A program made the translations under genes and the position numbers. Source: a candidate division KSB1 bacterium (lineage in GTDB: Bacteria; Zhuqueibacterota; Zhuqueibacteria; Residuimicrobiales; Krinioviventaceae). Taken from it: a stretch of DNA of 64,000 nt. The stretch is taken from assembly GCA_034521575.1 (NCBI GenBank), contig JAXHMJ010000005.1:62001-126000 (forward strand), written 5' to 3'. The notes beneath the pieces are model-generated. The model was not told the origin of the DNA and ran no database searches. It saw only the letters and a list, made by a program, of their open reading frames with translations. Positions 1 through 10,540 of the stretch are shown in pieces (the stretch's first letter is position 1; each line of letters begins with the position of its first letter).

Positions 1-574
1 CTGATCGGCGAGTTCCAGATAACTCAGCGGACGATTATCCTCTTCGACCACGCGTTTCCAGGAGCCCGGATGCATCTCATAAACGGAAAACGGTTTGTCC
101 AAAGCATTGTGTTCCCCGCGTTTCTGCATCCATTCGCTGTCTTGCCACTCGTAATCCAGTTTGTGCACTATGGAAGCGGTTTGCGGCGGTTCTTCGGAGG
201 CAAACGCATAGGGATCTCCCTTGTCCACTTTGTACTGATGGTGCCGGGATTCGATGTGATATTTATACGTCTCCTCCTCTCCCACGCCGGGGATAAATCC
301 CTCCCAGATCCCGGATTCGTCGTCGCGTGGTTTGAGCGGATGTGAATCGGCCTGCCAGTCATTGAATCCGCCTTTGACACTGACCCGCTCGGCATTGGGC
401 GCCCAGACACAGAAAAATGTACCTTGCTTTCCCTTATGAGATACAGGATGCGCCCCCATTTTTTCGTACAATCTGTAATGATTGCCTTTTTTTATCAAAT
501 AGATATCCGATTCTGTCAGCAGACTGATATCGTAATAAACGTTGGTTTGCTTTTTGTGTTTATCGGTTGTCACA
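1..574 (-). CDS. glgB: 1,4-alpha-glucan branching enzyme GlgB, N-terminal part (runs off the window)
   Basis: About 191 N-terminal residues are visible and the gene continues past base 1. The reading frame shows the N-terminal carbohydrate-binding (CBM48) module, with VWAPNAERVSVKGGFNDW around residues 60-77, and then the start of the GH13 barrel (YEMHPGSWKR). GlgB makes alpha-1,6 branches in alpha-glucan. The GTG at 574 is chosen because AAGGTG lies about seven bases upstream; this start sits directly beside the maltokinase stop (TAG at 575-577), so the genes are probably translationally coupled. As last gene of a GlgE-TreS-Mak-GlgB operon, it would branch the linear glucan made by GlgE. The identification is firm; the catalytic domain is outside the window. 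Confidence 0.9.
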
Positions 575-2061
575 CTAATCACCTTTCAAAATAGTATTTA
601 TTCCTTTTATCGGTATGGACAGCCACTCCGGCCGATTGTTCATTTCGTATCCCAGTTCATAAATAGCTTTTTCCAAAAGCAGGACATGCAGCAGGATCTT
701 AAATTCTTCGGGATCATCAGGAACGAACGCTTTTCCGGCCACCGCTTCGCGATACCCTGTCAGAAATAATCCGCTCATGACGGAAAACCAGACATGCGCC
801 CAGGGTTCCAGTTCATCTGTATCCTCTTGACGTATAAAAGACGGGAGCAGCAGCGGTGTATAGGCGGCGTAATGGAAGGAACGGATCATTCCGGCCGCAT
901 CCCGCAGCGCAGAGCGCTTTAATCGGCGTTCGCTTAAAATATGCGCCGGTTCTCCTTCAAAATCAATAATCATAAAATCTTTTCCGGTGTACAAGACCTG
1001 CCCCAGATGATAATCACCATGGATACGTATTTTTTGACCTTTAATTTTTTTCCGGGTAATGCGGTTCAGGTGATTCAGCAGATCATTTTCTGACTCGACG
1101 ATGCCGTTCACCCATTCCTGCGCATCGGCGGGCAGTGATTTGCGGCGTTTATCCGCCTGCTGCAGCGTACGCCGTACCTGATTGCGGATAGCCTGATACA
1201 GAGAACGCTGGTAAAGCGTCGAAAATCCTTCCGGCTTGAAATCCGCTTGATCGGACGGCATGGCCAGTGCGTTGTGCAGCTCTCCGGAGCGCCGGCCCAG
1301 CAGATGCGCCATTTCCAGAGGCAGCGCTTCGATCAGATCCCACAGCAGCGGTTCCAGAGAATCTTTGTCAATCTGAAGCATGCCGGGGGTTTTTGGTATT
1401 TTCTTCAGTTCCGCCCGTCTGGCCAGCACGCGTTCATAGTAACGCGTCACCGCATCCAGCATAAATGACCAGGCATCGCCCTCATTCGGGACAAACTGCT
1501 GCAAAAGACCGATCGCCACCCGGCTGTTATTTTTTTGCCATTCCAATGCGCCGGCAAAGGGCGGAACATGTTGAAATGATGTTTTTTCCGTCAAATATTG
1601 TTCAATTTCCAGATCCGGATTGATTCCGGACTCGATTTTACGGTACAATTTCAGAAAAAATGTATCCTGGTACAATATCGAAGAATTGCTCTGTTGCGCC
1701 TGCAAAACACGTGACGTTTTGTCCGGCATGTCCGTAAACATTGACTTTAACGCACGATTCGGATACGCCACAAGCTGGCCGGTTTCGCCTTTTACTTTTT
1801 TACGGCGCTGTACCATGTCGAGCAGATTTTCGCGGAATCCGGGATTGTAAAGCGCATCGTAAAGCACGCCCTGCCCATCAGGTGTCCTTAATTGAGCAAT
1901 GACCGCCGACGCCTCTTCCTGCCAGATGGATACAGCGGCCTCTGATTTTGCAAATGAAACCGGCAACAGATACGATTCCGACGCACCCTGCTGAAACTGG
2001 ACATTGATCACATTCAATATTGCGGTCGCCTCTTTCTGGCCGATCCTGAATGAATTGTCAA
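575..2061 (-). CDS. Maltokinase domain (C-terminal half of a TreS-Mak fusion, separated by a frameshift)
   Basis: Maltokinase phosphorylates maltose with ATP to maltose 1-phosphate, the donor for GlgE. The aminoglycoside-phosphotransferase-like catalytic loop is clear (HGDYHLGQVLY, then MIIDFEGEP). Reading the same frame upstream of the first TTG (2017) gives IDNSFRIGQKEATAILNVIN, which continues the RWFGSKARKIKRVR motif at the end of the upstream trehalose synthase frame. One base near 2060-2064 separates them, so the native product is probably a single TreS-Mak polypeptide of about 1,100 residues, a known architecture. If the break is real, the kinase would need an internal start without a clear ribosome site. 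It is followed immediately by glgB. Confidence 0.88.
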
Positions 2062-3887
2062 TCGCGTACCCGCTTGATTTTGCGCGCTTTACTGCCGAAC
2101 CAGCGGCAGGTTTTCAGATAGACAGGCAGTACATCCTTGACAAATTCATGCGTGTTGTCAAATACCGAGGTCCAGCTTTTGCGGATGCTGAGTTCCTCGA
2201 GCTCGCCTTCATGTCCGGCCGCTGTATCCGTTTCAATGGGTTCCAGATGCAGCCAATAATATCCATACGGACTCAGTGTCAGGGTATAGGGAGTATCCCC
2301 ATGGATATCGGGAAATTGATTGCGGCTGAACACCTCAACCGGCCTGAAATCGGAATGATCAATATAGAGTTCAGCAACCTGAGCGTGTTTGGACAGATTG
2401 GCGACAATCAGCATTTTTTCATGCTCATATTCACGCAGAAACACAAGAACCTTGGGATTGTCCGAATATAAAAACTTTAATGATCCGCGTCCGAACGCTT
2501 TGTACTGTTTGCGCATGTCGATGATATGACACATCCACCACAGCAGCGATGACATGCTCTTTTCATAGTTTTCCACATTCAGGGCTTCGTAATGATATTC
2601 CGGATCGATGATCACCGGCAGATACAGTTTTTGCGGATTGGTTTTTGAAAATCCGGCATTGCGATCCGGGCTCCATTGCATGGGCGTGCGCACCCCGTCC
2701 CGGTCACCCAGATAATAATTATCTCCCATGCCGATCTCGTCACCGTAATAGATCACCGGAGTTCCGGTGAGTGAGAACAATAGTATATTCATCAATTCGA
2801 TCTTGCGCCGGTCATTATCCAGCAGCGGCGCCAGTCGGCGTCGAATCCCCAGATTGATTCTGGCGCGGGGGTCCTGTACAAAGACCCGGTACATAAAATC
2901 TCGTTCTTCGTCGGTCACCATTTCCAGCGTCAGTTCATCATGGTTGCGCAGAAACATGAACCACTGGCAGGTATCCGGGATATCCGGGGTTTGTTCCAGA
3001 ATATCCATAATGGGAAACCGGTCTTCCATCTGCAGTCCCATAAACAGCCGCGGCATTACCGGGAAATGGAACGCGGTATGACATTCATCGCCGTCACCGA
3101 AATAGGCAGCCGCGTCCTCGGGCCACTGGTTGGCTTCGGCCAGCAGCATACGGTTCTCATATTTTTCATCGACATGCGCGCGCAGCATTTTCAGGAAATC
3201 ATGCGTTTCCGGCAAATTCTCGCAATTGGTGCCTTGTCGTTCATACAGATACGGCACAGCATCGAGACGCAGGCCGTCTACACCCATATCCAGCCAAAAG
3301 TCCAGAGCTTTGACGAGTTCGGTCTGTACTCTCGGATTGTCAAAATTTAAATCCGGTTGGTGCGAATAAAACCGGTGCCAGAAATAGGCATTGGCCACCG
3401 GGTCCCAGGTCCAGTTGGAGGCTTCAAAATCCTGAAAAATAATCCTGGTTTCTTCATACATGTGCGGCGTATCGCTCCATACGTAAAAATCGCGCCACAC
3501 GGTTCCCGGCCGGGACCGGCGCGCCCGCTGAAACCAGGGATGCTGATCGGACGTGTGATTAATGACCAGTTCGGTGATCACGCGCAGATTGCGTTTATGC
3601 GCCTCGCGCAATAGTTTGCGAAAATCGCGCAAACTTCCGTAATCCGGATTGATATTATAATAATCGGAGATATCATATCCGTCATCGCGCAGCGGCGACG
3701 GATAAAACGGCAGCAGCCAGATTGCGGTTGCACCGAGACGTTCCAGGTAATCGAGTTTCTGCACCAGTCCCTGAAAATCCCCGATGCCGTCGTCATTGCT
3801 GTCATAAAATGATTTGATATGCAATTGATAAATGATCGCATCTTTGTACCAAAGCGGATCTGAATCATGATATCCTTTTTCAGTCAT
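2058..3887 (-). CDS. treS: Trehalose synthase (maltose alpha-D-glucosyltransferase) TreS domain
   Basis: GH13 enzyme interconverting trehalose and maltose. ATG 3887 is preceded by GAGGAG and gives MTEKGYHDSDPLWYKDAIIY, the usual TreS N terminus; the longer open frame upstream is spurious and lies over glgE. Catalytic elements are visible: nucleophile Asp in GLRLDAVPYL, acid/base Glu in LLAEANQWPEDAA and transition-state Asp in FLRNHDEL. The frame ends inside the start of the maltokinase domain (FVKDVLPVYLKTCRWFGSKA) at a TGA that a one-base change would remove. It starts eight bases after the glgE stop, in the same operon. Function is confident; the split is probably a sequence error. Confidence 0.92.
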   Translation of the reverse strand: MTEKGYHDSDPLWYKDAIIYQLHIKSFYDSNDDGIGDFQGLVQKLDYLERLGATAIWLLPFYPSPLRDDGYDISDYYNINPDYGSLRDFRKLLREAHKRNLRVITELVINHTSDQHPWFQRARRSRPGTVWRDFYVWSDTPHMYEETRIIFQDFEASNWTWDPVANAYFWHRFYSHQPDLNFDNPRVQTELVKALDFWLDMGVDGLRLDAVPYLYERQGTNCENLPETHDFLKMLRAHVDEKYENRMLLAEANQWPEDAAAYFGDGDECHTAFHFPVMPRLFMGLQMEDRFPIMDILEQTPDIPDTCQWFMFLRNHDELTLEMVTDEERDFMYRVFVQDPRARINLGIRRRLAPLLDNDRRKIELMNILLFSLTGTPVIYYGDEIGMGDNYYLGDRDGVRTPMQWSPDRNAGFSKTNPQKLYLPVIIDPEYHYEALNVENYEKSMSSLLWWMCHIIDMRKQYKAFGRGSLKFLYSDNPKVLVFLREYEHEKMLIVANLSKHAQVAELYIDHSDFRPVEVFSRNQFPDIHGDTPYTLTLSPYGYYWLHLEPIETDTAAGHEGELEELSIRKSWTSVFDNTHEFVKDVLPVYLKTCRWFGSKARKIKRVRD

Positions 3888-3894
3888 AATCTCC

Positions 3895-5891
3895 TCACAT
3901 AAAGTAATCAAAATCCTGTTCGCGCCGCATTCTTTTGCGTATGCGCAGGATATGAGCGGGCACCAGTTTGGGATCGAGTTCGATAAAATTCCATTCACCC
4001 TGCCAGATGTATTTATCATGGCTGAGCAGCTCATCCGCCAGAAACGGACGATCATGCGCAATATCCAGATTATCGAGCGGCACATGCACAAACCCGGCCT
4101 GCGTGTGATAGGGATCCAGATTGACCACCGTGATAATAATATTTTCAAGATCATCGCTGGTCTTGCCGTAGGCCAGCAAATAATCATTGTCCGTTTCGTA
4201 AAACTCGATATTGTAAGTGTCCTGAAGCGCCGGATTATCGCGCCGCACCTGGTTGACCTTTGAAATAAAATCAGTGATATTTCCCGGCTGCTCCAGATTC
4301 CACTGTTTGATCTCGTATTTTTCAGAATCGAGATATTCTTCACGACCGGGTACAGCATCCGTCACACACAATTCATATGCCGGTCCATAGATGCCGTAAT
4401 TGGAAGACAGCGTGGCGGCCAGCACCAGACGCGCTATAAACACAGGACGTCCACCGAACTGTAAATGTTCGGGCAGGATATCCGGTGTATTGGGCCAAAA
4501 GTTCGGCGGCAGTATTCCCGGATTTCGCCACGCGTCAGTTCGGTCAGGTAATCCATAAACTGCTGTTTGGTATAACGCCAGGTGAAATAGGTATACGATT
4601 GGGAAAATCCCATTTTCGCCAGACCGTATTTAACCCGCGGGCGCGTAAACGCCTCGGCCAGAAAAACCGCTTCAGGCTCGACCTTTTTCACCTCTTCAAT
4701 TACCCATTCCCAGAACGGCAGCGGTTTGGTGTGCGGATTATCAACACGGAAAATCGTGACGCCTTTTTCAATCCAGAACAAAAACACCTCTTTTAATGCG
4801 TCCCATAGCTCCCGCCACTGTTCGGTTTCAAAATTCAACGGCAGCACATCCTCGTATTTTTTCGGCGGATTCTCGGCGTGCTGAACCGTACCATCCGGTC
4901 GCCAGTGAAACCACTCCGGGTGTTCGTTCACCCAGGGATGATCCGGCGAGCATTGAAAGGCCATATCCAGCGCCACTTTAATATGGCGCTGTTCAGCTGC
5001 CTGCACAAAATGCTCAAAGTCCTCAATGCTGCCCAGATCAGGATGAACGGATGTGTGCCCCCCTTCTCTGCAACCTATAGCCCAGGGACTTCCGGGCTCT
5101 CCCGGTTCGGAGGTCGGCGAATTGTTACGGCCTTTGCGGTTGGTTTCGCCGATCGGATGAATGGGGGGGAAATAAATCACATCAAATCCCATGTCGGCAA
5201 TGCGCGGGATCATACGTTCACAAGACCTGAACGTACCAGGCTCACCCGGATTTTCCCCGAAGGATCGCGGAAACAATTCATACCAGGCGCTGAACAGCGC
5301 GTGCCGGGGATCAACATCAACCCGCAGTTCACGTTCAAAGGTATACAACAGTTCGGGATCGGGATAGCGAAGCATCAATTCTTCCAGAGGCTCATCCAGC
5401 GCCATATTCGCTGCCGTATCCCGGTTTTGATCATGGAGCGCCCGTGCGTATTCTTTTAATTGTTGAGAATCCGCGTCCTGCGCACGCCCGGCGGCCTCCT
5501 CCGTGAGCCGGGCGGCGATCATCAATTCAACGGCAACATCCTGACCGACCTCGTATTTTTTCTCAAATCCGCGTTTCCAGGTGGCAAAATGATCAATCCA
5601 TCCCTGTATGGTATAATAATAGCGGCCAATTCTGTTCAGCGGGAAACTCGCGTGCCAGCGGTCATTGATTTCAGGCTGCATGAGAATTTTCTGCCACTCT
5701 TTTTCATCCTGAAATCGGAACAGGAGAGCGGCGCGCGCCACATCGTGCCCGTCCCCGAACACATCCGCCTGAACCGTTATTTCTTCACCGGCCACCCGTT
5801 TTGCCGGAAAACGACCGGCATTGATTTCCGGCCTCACATGTTCAATCACAATACGTTTTCTGCCCTTTAATGCCACAGGACCTCCAATCAT
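3895..5891 (-). CDS. glgE: GlgE, alpha-1,4-glucan:maltose-1-phosphate maltosyltransferase (one frameshift)
   Basis: GlgE extends alpha-1,4-glucan with maltosyl units from maltose 1-phosphate. An N-terminal beta-sandwich domain (from about residue 10, RIVIEHVRPEINAGRFPAK) precedes a GH13 barrel. Visible landmarks are AWYELFPRS, IYFPPIHPIGETNRKGRNN, the nucleophile region FRVDNPHTKP and the acid/base region FLAEAFTRP. The frame is lost near 4501-4512 after TRGEIREY; the next frame continues NFWPNTPDILPEHLQFGGRP and runs to the stop at 3895, giving a family-typical length near 665 residues. GTG at 5876, four bases after GGAGG, is an alternative start. It is first in the GlgE-TreS-Mak-GlgB operon. 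Confidence 0.93.
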
Positions 5892-5958
5892 ACTTTAGTT
5901 TTTGATTTATGCAGGGATAATCGCAGTCATATGACCAACAAGAAGGTTACACCTGTTT

Positions 5959-5987
5959 ATATAATAGAAAACAATGCGAAAAGTCAA
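5959..5987 (-). promoter_or_regulatory. Sigma-70-like promoter of the glgE operon
   Basis: On the minus strand TTGACT (5987-5982) is followed after 17 bases by TTATAT (5964-5959); shifting by one base gives TATATA. Transcription would begin near 5951, about 60 bases before the glgE start. This is read from sequence only. Confidence 0.6.
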
Positions 5988-6101
5988 TTATTTCAAGTGT
6001 ATGAAATCAAACCAAACTTGTTCGGATTCAACGAGTTGTTAGACAAATAGCAATAGAGAGACGCATTTTTATCAACTATTTCAGAATTAATAGATAATTC
6101 C

Positions 6102-6129
6102 TTGACTGGATCGATTTTTTAATTATCTT
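6102..6129 (+). promoter_or_regulatory. Putative promoter of the PfkB-LacI-isomerase operon
   Basis: TTGACT (6102-6107), a 16-base spacer and TATCTT (6124-6129) give a start near 6136, upstream of the kinase gene at 6205. It lies in the 313-base gap between the divergent glgE and sugar operons; the rest of this gap is AT-rich and holds no gene. Confidence 0.45.
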
Positions 6130-6161
6130 GAAAAAGTGATTTGTTTTTTTTGCATCAATTA

Positions 6162-6175
6162 CTAACCTACGTTAG
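6162..6175. promoter_or_regulatory. Inverted repeat, candidate operator for the adjacent LacI regulator
   Basis: CTAAC-CTAC-GTTAG is an interrupted palindrome with 5-base arms. It lies about 25 bases downstream of the predicted start of transcription and 30 bases before the kinase start codon. LacI-family proteins bind short palindromes in such positions, and the LacI gene is second in this operon. Binding is inferred; the same motif was not noticed at the divergent promoter near 14.16 kb. Confidence 0.35.
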
Positions 6176-6204
6176 GAACTTTTGCTGAATTGGAGGCTGT
6201 AATC

Positions 6205-7392
6205 ATGTCTCACGTTACTATCGACGCCATTGTAGCCGGGCATATCTGCCTGGACATCATCCCCGCCTTTCCTCCCGGCAAACAACAGCGAATTCAGGAC
6301 ATTTTTATACCGGGCAGGCTGGTTAACGTCGAGGGTGCAGCGGTTTCAACCGGCGGCCAGGTCTCAAATGTTGGTATTGCGCTGCACAAACTTGGCATGC
6401 GCACCCAACTGATCGGAAAAATCGGAGATGATTTTTTCGGCAGCGGTATACTTGATCTGTTAAAAAAGATCAATGCCGACGACGGCATGACAGTGGTTGA
6501 CGGTGAACAAACGTCCTACTCTATTGTTCTGGCCATTCCCGGCATCGACCGCATGTTTTTACACAATCCGGGGGCCAACGATTCGTTCCGGGCTGCTGAT
6601 ATCAATTACGATCTTGTCAAACAGGCCCGTTTGTTTCATTTTGGTTATCCGCCTGTGATGCAGGCTATGCTTCAAAATAACGGTGACGAGTTGGTGAATA
6701 TGTACAAACGCGTGAAAAAAATGGGGGTCACCACATCCCTGGATATGTGTTTTCCGGATATAAACTCGGAATCCGGGCAAATTGACTGGGATGCATTGCT
6801 GCAGCGACTTCTTCCCTATGTCGATATCTTTATTCCCAGCATTGAAGAAACAATTTATATGCTTTATCAAGAACAATACAAAAATCTGAGCCGGGCTGCC
6901 GGAAATAAAGATATATTGGATTATCTGGACATTGATATATTCCTTCCGTTTATCGGAGACAAATGTCTGGATTACGGAAGCAAAATAGCAGCGATTAAAT
7001 GCGGAACCAAAGGCATTTATATCAAAACAAAAGATGCAGCCACCCTTTCCAGCATGGGACACGCCAAACCAGCGGATCCCAGAAATTGGGGAGGCCGGGA
7101 ACTGCTCAAAGAAAGCTATCATATCGAGAGCATTGCCTCGGCAACAGGGGCCGGAGACAGCAGTGTGGCCGGTTTTATCACAGCTCTGCTGGGAGGAGAA
7201 TCCATTGAACGGGCGTTGCAAATGGCCTGTGCAGTGGGAGCCATGAATATTCAGGAATTTGATGCTGTCAGCGGAGTTAAATCAATTAATGAGACACGCG
7301 AGTTTATCCGAAATACTCGGAACTTTAACAAGCTAAATTTCAAAAATTCGAATTGGCACTATGATGAGAAAGCAACGTTATGGACGCTATGA
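6205..7392 (+). CDS. PfkB-family carbohydrate kinase
   Basis: Ribokinase/PfkB-fold sugar kinase of about 395 residues. It shows the substrate-side glycine motif (STGGQVSNVGIALHKLG, then IGKIGDDFFG) and the signature ATGAGDSSVAGF near residue 315, whose Asp is the catalytic base. ATG 6205 is chosen because GGAGG lies at optimal spacing; the TTG 15 bases upstream would overlap that site. First gene of the operon with a LacI regulator and a lyxose-isomerase-like protein. The sugar is not deducible: a ketose such as xylulose or fructose would fit the isomerase, and 2-keto-3-deoxygluconate would fit the GH88-like gene across the locus. The longer-than-usual insert around residues 215-260 is unassigned. 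Confidence 0.82.
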   Translation: MSHVTIDAIVAGHICLDIIPAFPPGKQQRIQDIFIPGRLVNVEGAAVSTGGQVSNVGIALHKLGMRTQLIGKIGDDFFGSGILDLLKKINADDGMTVVDGEQTSYSIVLAIPGIDRMFLHNPGANDSFRAADINYDLVKQARLFHFGYPPVMQAMLQNNGDELVNMYKRVKKMGVTTSLDMCFPDINSESGQIDWDALLQRLLPYVDIFIPSIEETIYMLYQEQYKNLSRAAGNKDILDYLDIDIFLPFIGDKCLDYGSKIAAIKCGTKGIYIKTKDAATLSSMGHAKPADPRNWGGRELLKESYHIESIASATGAGDSSVAGFITALLGGESIERALQMACAVGAMNIQEFDAVSGVKSINETREFIRNTRNFNKLNFKNSNWHYDEKATLWTL

Positions 7393-7423
7393 TTAAGCGG
7401 GTAACATCTCGGGAGGGAGTCTC

Positions 7424-8443
7424 ATGAAACCAACGATGAAGGACATTGCTGAATCGCTGGGCGTGTCGCGCACCACAGTGTCTCTGGTACTCAAGGGTGA
7501 TGGTGATAAATACAATATCAGCAAAAACACCCAAAAGATAATTATGCGCAAAGTAAAGGAACTGAATTATCGCCCCAATTATTTTGCAAGCGCTCTAAAT
7601 CTGAAACGATCCAATATCATTGGTGTGATCCTGCCGAATGTATTTGAAATCTATATGAATGAAATCATTCATGGTATAGAAGACATTTTGTATGAAAACA
7701 GTTACAATATGACCCTGTGCACAAGCCGGTTCAGCACTGGGCTTGAAAAGCGCAATATTGATCATTTGAAATCCTTTGTCGACGGTTTTCTCATCGCGTT
7801 CAATGCTCCTTTCAGCGATACCGAATATGACTATAGTCACCTGCATGAACTGGTAAAAGAGCAACACCCCGTTGTTTTTATTGACAGGTACCTGCCAGAA
7901 TTAAACAGTGCTTATGTGGTACAGGATGATTTTTACGGCGCTTATCAGGCAACGCAATGTCTGGTAGAAAAAGGATGCCGCAATATCGGCTATATCAGCT
8001 TTGATCTGGCCATTACATCAATTCAGGACAGGTATAGGGGGTATTGTGAGGCACTGAAAGATCAAAAGCTCTCCATCCATCAGGACCACATTATCCTGCT
8101 CAAGCAGCAGAATAATCAATCCAATGATCTCAGAGCTGCATTGAAAACATGTCTGGAACGACCGGATAAACCGGACGCATTTTTTGTCACCACAAACGGG
8201 ATCGCTTTGAAAGCATCCTTTATACTGAAACAACGGGGGCATTCTGTTCCTATGGCGCGCTTCGGCATGGATCCAAATTATTTCACATCAAAAATGATCC
8301 TTGTGGAACAGCCGCATATGACTATCGGTAAAAAGGCAGCACAGATGCTTCTCGATCAGATCAGCGGCCAGAGTGGTACAGCAGGAAAAGAAATGCAGCA
8401 GCGGATCAAACCCAGAATTATTGATAAAATCACCCATTCATAA
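7424..8443 (+). CDS. LacI-family transcriptional regulator
   Basis: A 339-residue repressor-type protein. The N-terminal helix-turn-helix reads MKDIAESLGVSRTTVSLVLK, followed by the hinge region (LNYRPNYFASAL) and a periplasmic-binding-protein-like effector domain (IIGVILPNVFEIYMNEII onward). A good ribosome site (GGGAGG) precedes ATG 7424. It sits between the sugar kinase and the isomerase, 31 and 13 bases apart, so it is co-transcribed and probably controls this locus. The ligand is unknown. A candidate operator lies at 6162-6175. Confidence 0.88.
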   Translation: MKPTMKDIAESLGVSRTTVSLVLKGDGDKYNISKNTQKIIMRKVKELNYRPNYFASALNLKRSNIIGVILPNVFEIYMNEIIHGIEDILYENSYNMTLCTSRFSTGLEKRNIDHLKSFVDGFLIAFNAPFSDTEYDYSHLHELVKEQHPVVFIDRYLPELNSAYVVQDDFYGAYQATQCLVEKGCRNIGYISFDLAITSIQDRYRGYCEALKDQKLSIHQDHIILLKQQNNQSNDLRAALKTCLERPDKPDAFFVTTNGIALKASFILKQRGHSVPMARFGMDPNYFTSKMILVEQPHMTIGKKAAQMLLDQISGQSGTAGKEMQQRIKPRIIDKITHS

Positions 8444-8456
8444 TTGGAGGCTCAGG

Positions 8457-9131
8457 ATGAGACGCAGCGAGATCAATCATATTATCAGTCAAGCCAAACT
8501 TTTTTTCAATTCAAGACAATTCCACCTCCCTCCCTGGGCGTTTTGGTCCCCTCAGGACTGGTATGGTAAAGGTGAGATATGCCGGGAGATCATTGATAAT
8601 ATGCTCGGTTGGGACATTACTGATTTCGGTAAAAATGATTACTATTCCTGTGGTTTGCTGCTCTTTACACTTCGCAATGGAAATTTGATCAGAGATAATA
8701 AAGTCTATGGGGAAAAAATCATGATTGCAGAGGAAGGGCAGATAACCCCTATGCATTTTCACTGGTCCAAACTGGAGGATATCATCAACCGCGGAGGAGG
8801 CAAACTTGTCATGAAACTGTATTCATCAACAAAGGATGAATCACTTTCTGAAAATCCGCTGCGCGCCAGAGTGGACGGCATTGAGCGGTCTTTTCAGCCG
8901 GGCGAAGAGCTTGTCCTGCAGCCCGGTGAAAGCGTTTGTCTGGAACCGGGACTGTATCATGAATTCTGGGCCCAGCCGGGCAGCGGTAAAGTCATGGTCG
9001 GTGAAGTCAGCGCTGTCAATGACGACAATACGGACAATCGATTTTATGAAAACGTCGGCCGTTTCCCGGAGATCCAGGAAGATGAACCGCCGCTGCATTT
9101 GCTGGTATCGGATTATTTAAACTATATTTAA
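8457..9131 (+). CDS. D-lyxose ketol-isomerase-like cupin
   Basis: A 224-residue protein resembling the D-lyxose isomerase (YdaE-type) cupin family, which interconverts D-lyxose and D-xylulose and in some members D-mannose and D-fructose. Metal-binding cupin residues are visible in EGQITPMHFHWSKLEDI (His-His-Glu) and later in LEPGLYHEFWAQ (His). Start ATG 8457 follows GGAGG; the longer open frame upstream overlaps the LacI gene and is not used. The gene is last in the kinase-regulator-isomerase operon and is convergent with the SSS transporter only six bases away. The substrate is not certain. Confidence 0.75.
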   Translation: MRRSEINHIISQAKLFFNSRQFHLPPWAFWSPQDWYGKGEICREIIDNMLGWDITDFGKNDYYSCGLLLFTLRNGNLIRDNKVYGEKIMIAEEGQITPMHFHWSKLEDIINRGGGKLVMKLYSSTKDESLSENPLRARVDGIERSFQPGEELVLQPGESVCLEPGLYHEFWAQPGSGKVMVGEVSAVNDDNTDNRFYENVGRFPEIQEDEPPLHLLVSDYLNYI

Positions 9132-9137
9132 AAATCT

Positions 9138-10540
9138 CTAGTTATTCGATAATCGACGTACAGCGCTGGACAGGAGTGTAGCAACCGTCAGATAGAGATA
9201 CAGTACTATTTCTATTCGTAACACACCCAGTTTAGACGGCACAATTCCCGCAATAGAACCTAAAAAAACAAAAAAACCGACGGCAGAAACAACAATGATC
9301 TCTCTGCCCGGCTTTTTCTGTGTCACCGCACACAATACGATCGGCGCCAACATCGACGTGCCTGTAAAACTTCACCCGCGCCAGGAGCGCCAGCTGATCA
9401 CCCATGATTGCAGAAAAGACCAGCACCAGCATGGCAAACACAAACAAGGCGAGTTTGGTTTGATGCATCACTCTTTTTTCACTTCCGGAAAGCAGAGACC
9501 GCAGCTCATTGCCAAGCGCAAATATCTGCGCATTGGTGGTTGACAGACAGGCGGCGAACAATCCCACCACTGCCAGACCGGCTACCGGAGCCAGCTGATC
9601 ATATAAAAGCGCATTCGCCCAAAATTTCTGAGCAGAGGCGCCTGGATATTGCACCGCACCGTAAAAACCGATGAACACCGTGGCCAGAATAATAACAACG
9701 GCGAATAAGCCGACGGCAACGGTCATGGTTTTAAGTGATTTCAGATTGCGCATCACCACAAGCCGGGTAGTCATATGCGGCTGACTGACCGGAATCATAA
9801 CCACGGCAATCATGCTGGCAATGAGAAACTGAGGTGTAAACAGACCATTGGGTCCCGGAATGGACAATAATTCCGGATTGATATCGCGAACCTGCTGCAT
9901 CATTTCTCCCAGTCCGCCGAGTTTTACAATACAGGTTACACTGATAAGCCAGAGCACAACCAACAGGATTGTGCCCTGAATTGCATCACTGTATACAATC
10001 GCTTTGAATCCGCCGATTTCCGAATAAAGAATCATCAAAATCACCAGAATCAAAGCCCAGCCCCAATAGGGAAGAAAATCAGGGAATGCAGCATCAAAAA
10101 ACACAGAAATGCCGCGGACTTGTATTGCGGCATAAGGAATCAAAAAGATAAAAGCGCTGGCAAACATAGCATAACCGGCCCACGGTGTGCCGTAAGAATT
10201 CGACGTTAATCCGGCAACACCTTTAAACCCGAGTTTTTTGGCTTTTTTGCGGATCATTAAACCAAACCACAGGATAAAAAACACCATCACCCCATCGGAA
10301 AACGCCAGAAAAATCCAGGCGCCGATACCATGTTGTCGGAAAAAATCAGGCATCCCCTGGAAGGTAAAGGCGCTGAACAATGCAGCCGAAAATGTCAGAA
10401 AGCCCAGAATAATTCCCAAATTTGATCCGGCAAGCATAAATTCCTGGGGATCACGTCCGCGTTTATAGGACTTTAAAGAGGCCAGAACCAGCAGTAGCCA
10501 TCTGGCGGCGCGAGGATAAAAGAATCACCCAAGCTATCAT
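9138..10540 (-). CDS. Sodium:solute symporter (SSS) family transporter (two frameshifts)
   Basis: Membrane transporter of about 465 residues with many hydrophobic helices, typical of sodium-coupled sugar or organic-acid symporters. Landmarks are FMLAGSNLGIILGFLTFSAA, GGFKAIVYSDAIQGTILL and VVGLFAACLSTTNAQIFALG. The start ATG 10540 overlaps the stop of the small upstream gene (TAATG) and follows AGGAGG. Near 10500 the frame shifts from MIAWVILLSS into WLLLVLASLKSYKRGRDP. Near 9366-9369 one extra A in a run of four moves the end into FTGTSMLAPIVLCAVTQKK and on to the stop at 9138. Both are one-base events. Neighbours suggest a carbohydrate or uronate substrate. Confidence 0.83.

Noticed and set aside
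3578-3868. Minus-strand open frame of 96 codons inside treS
   Set aside because: It is an out-of-frame shadow of the trehalose synthase gene.
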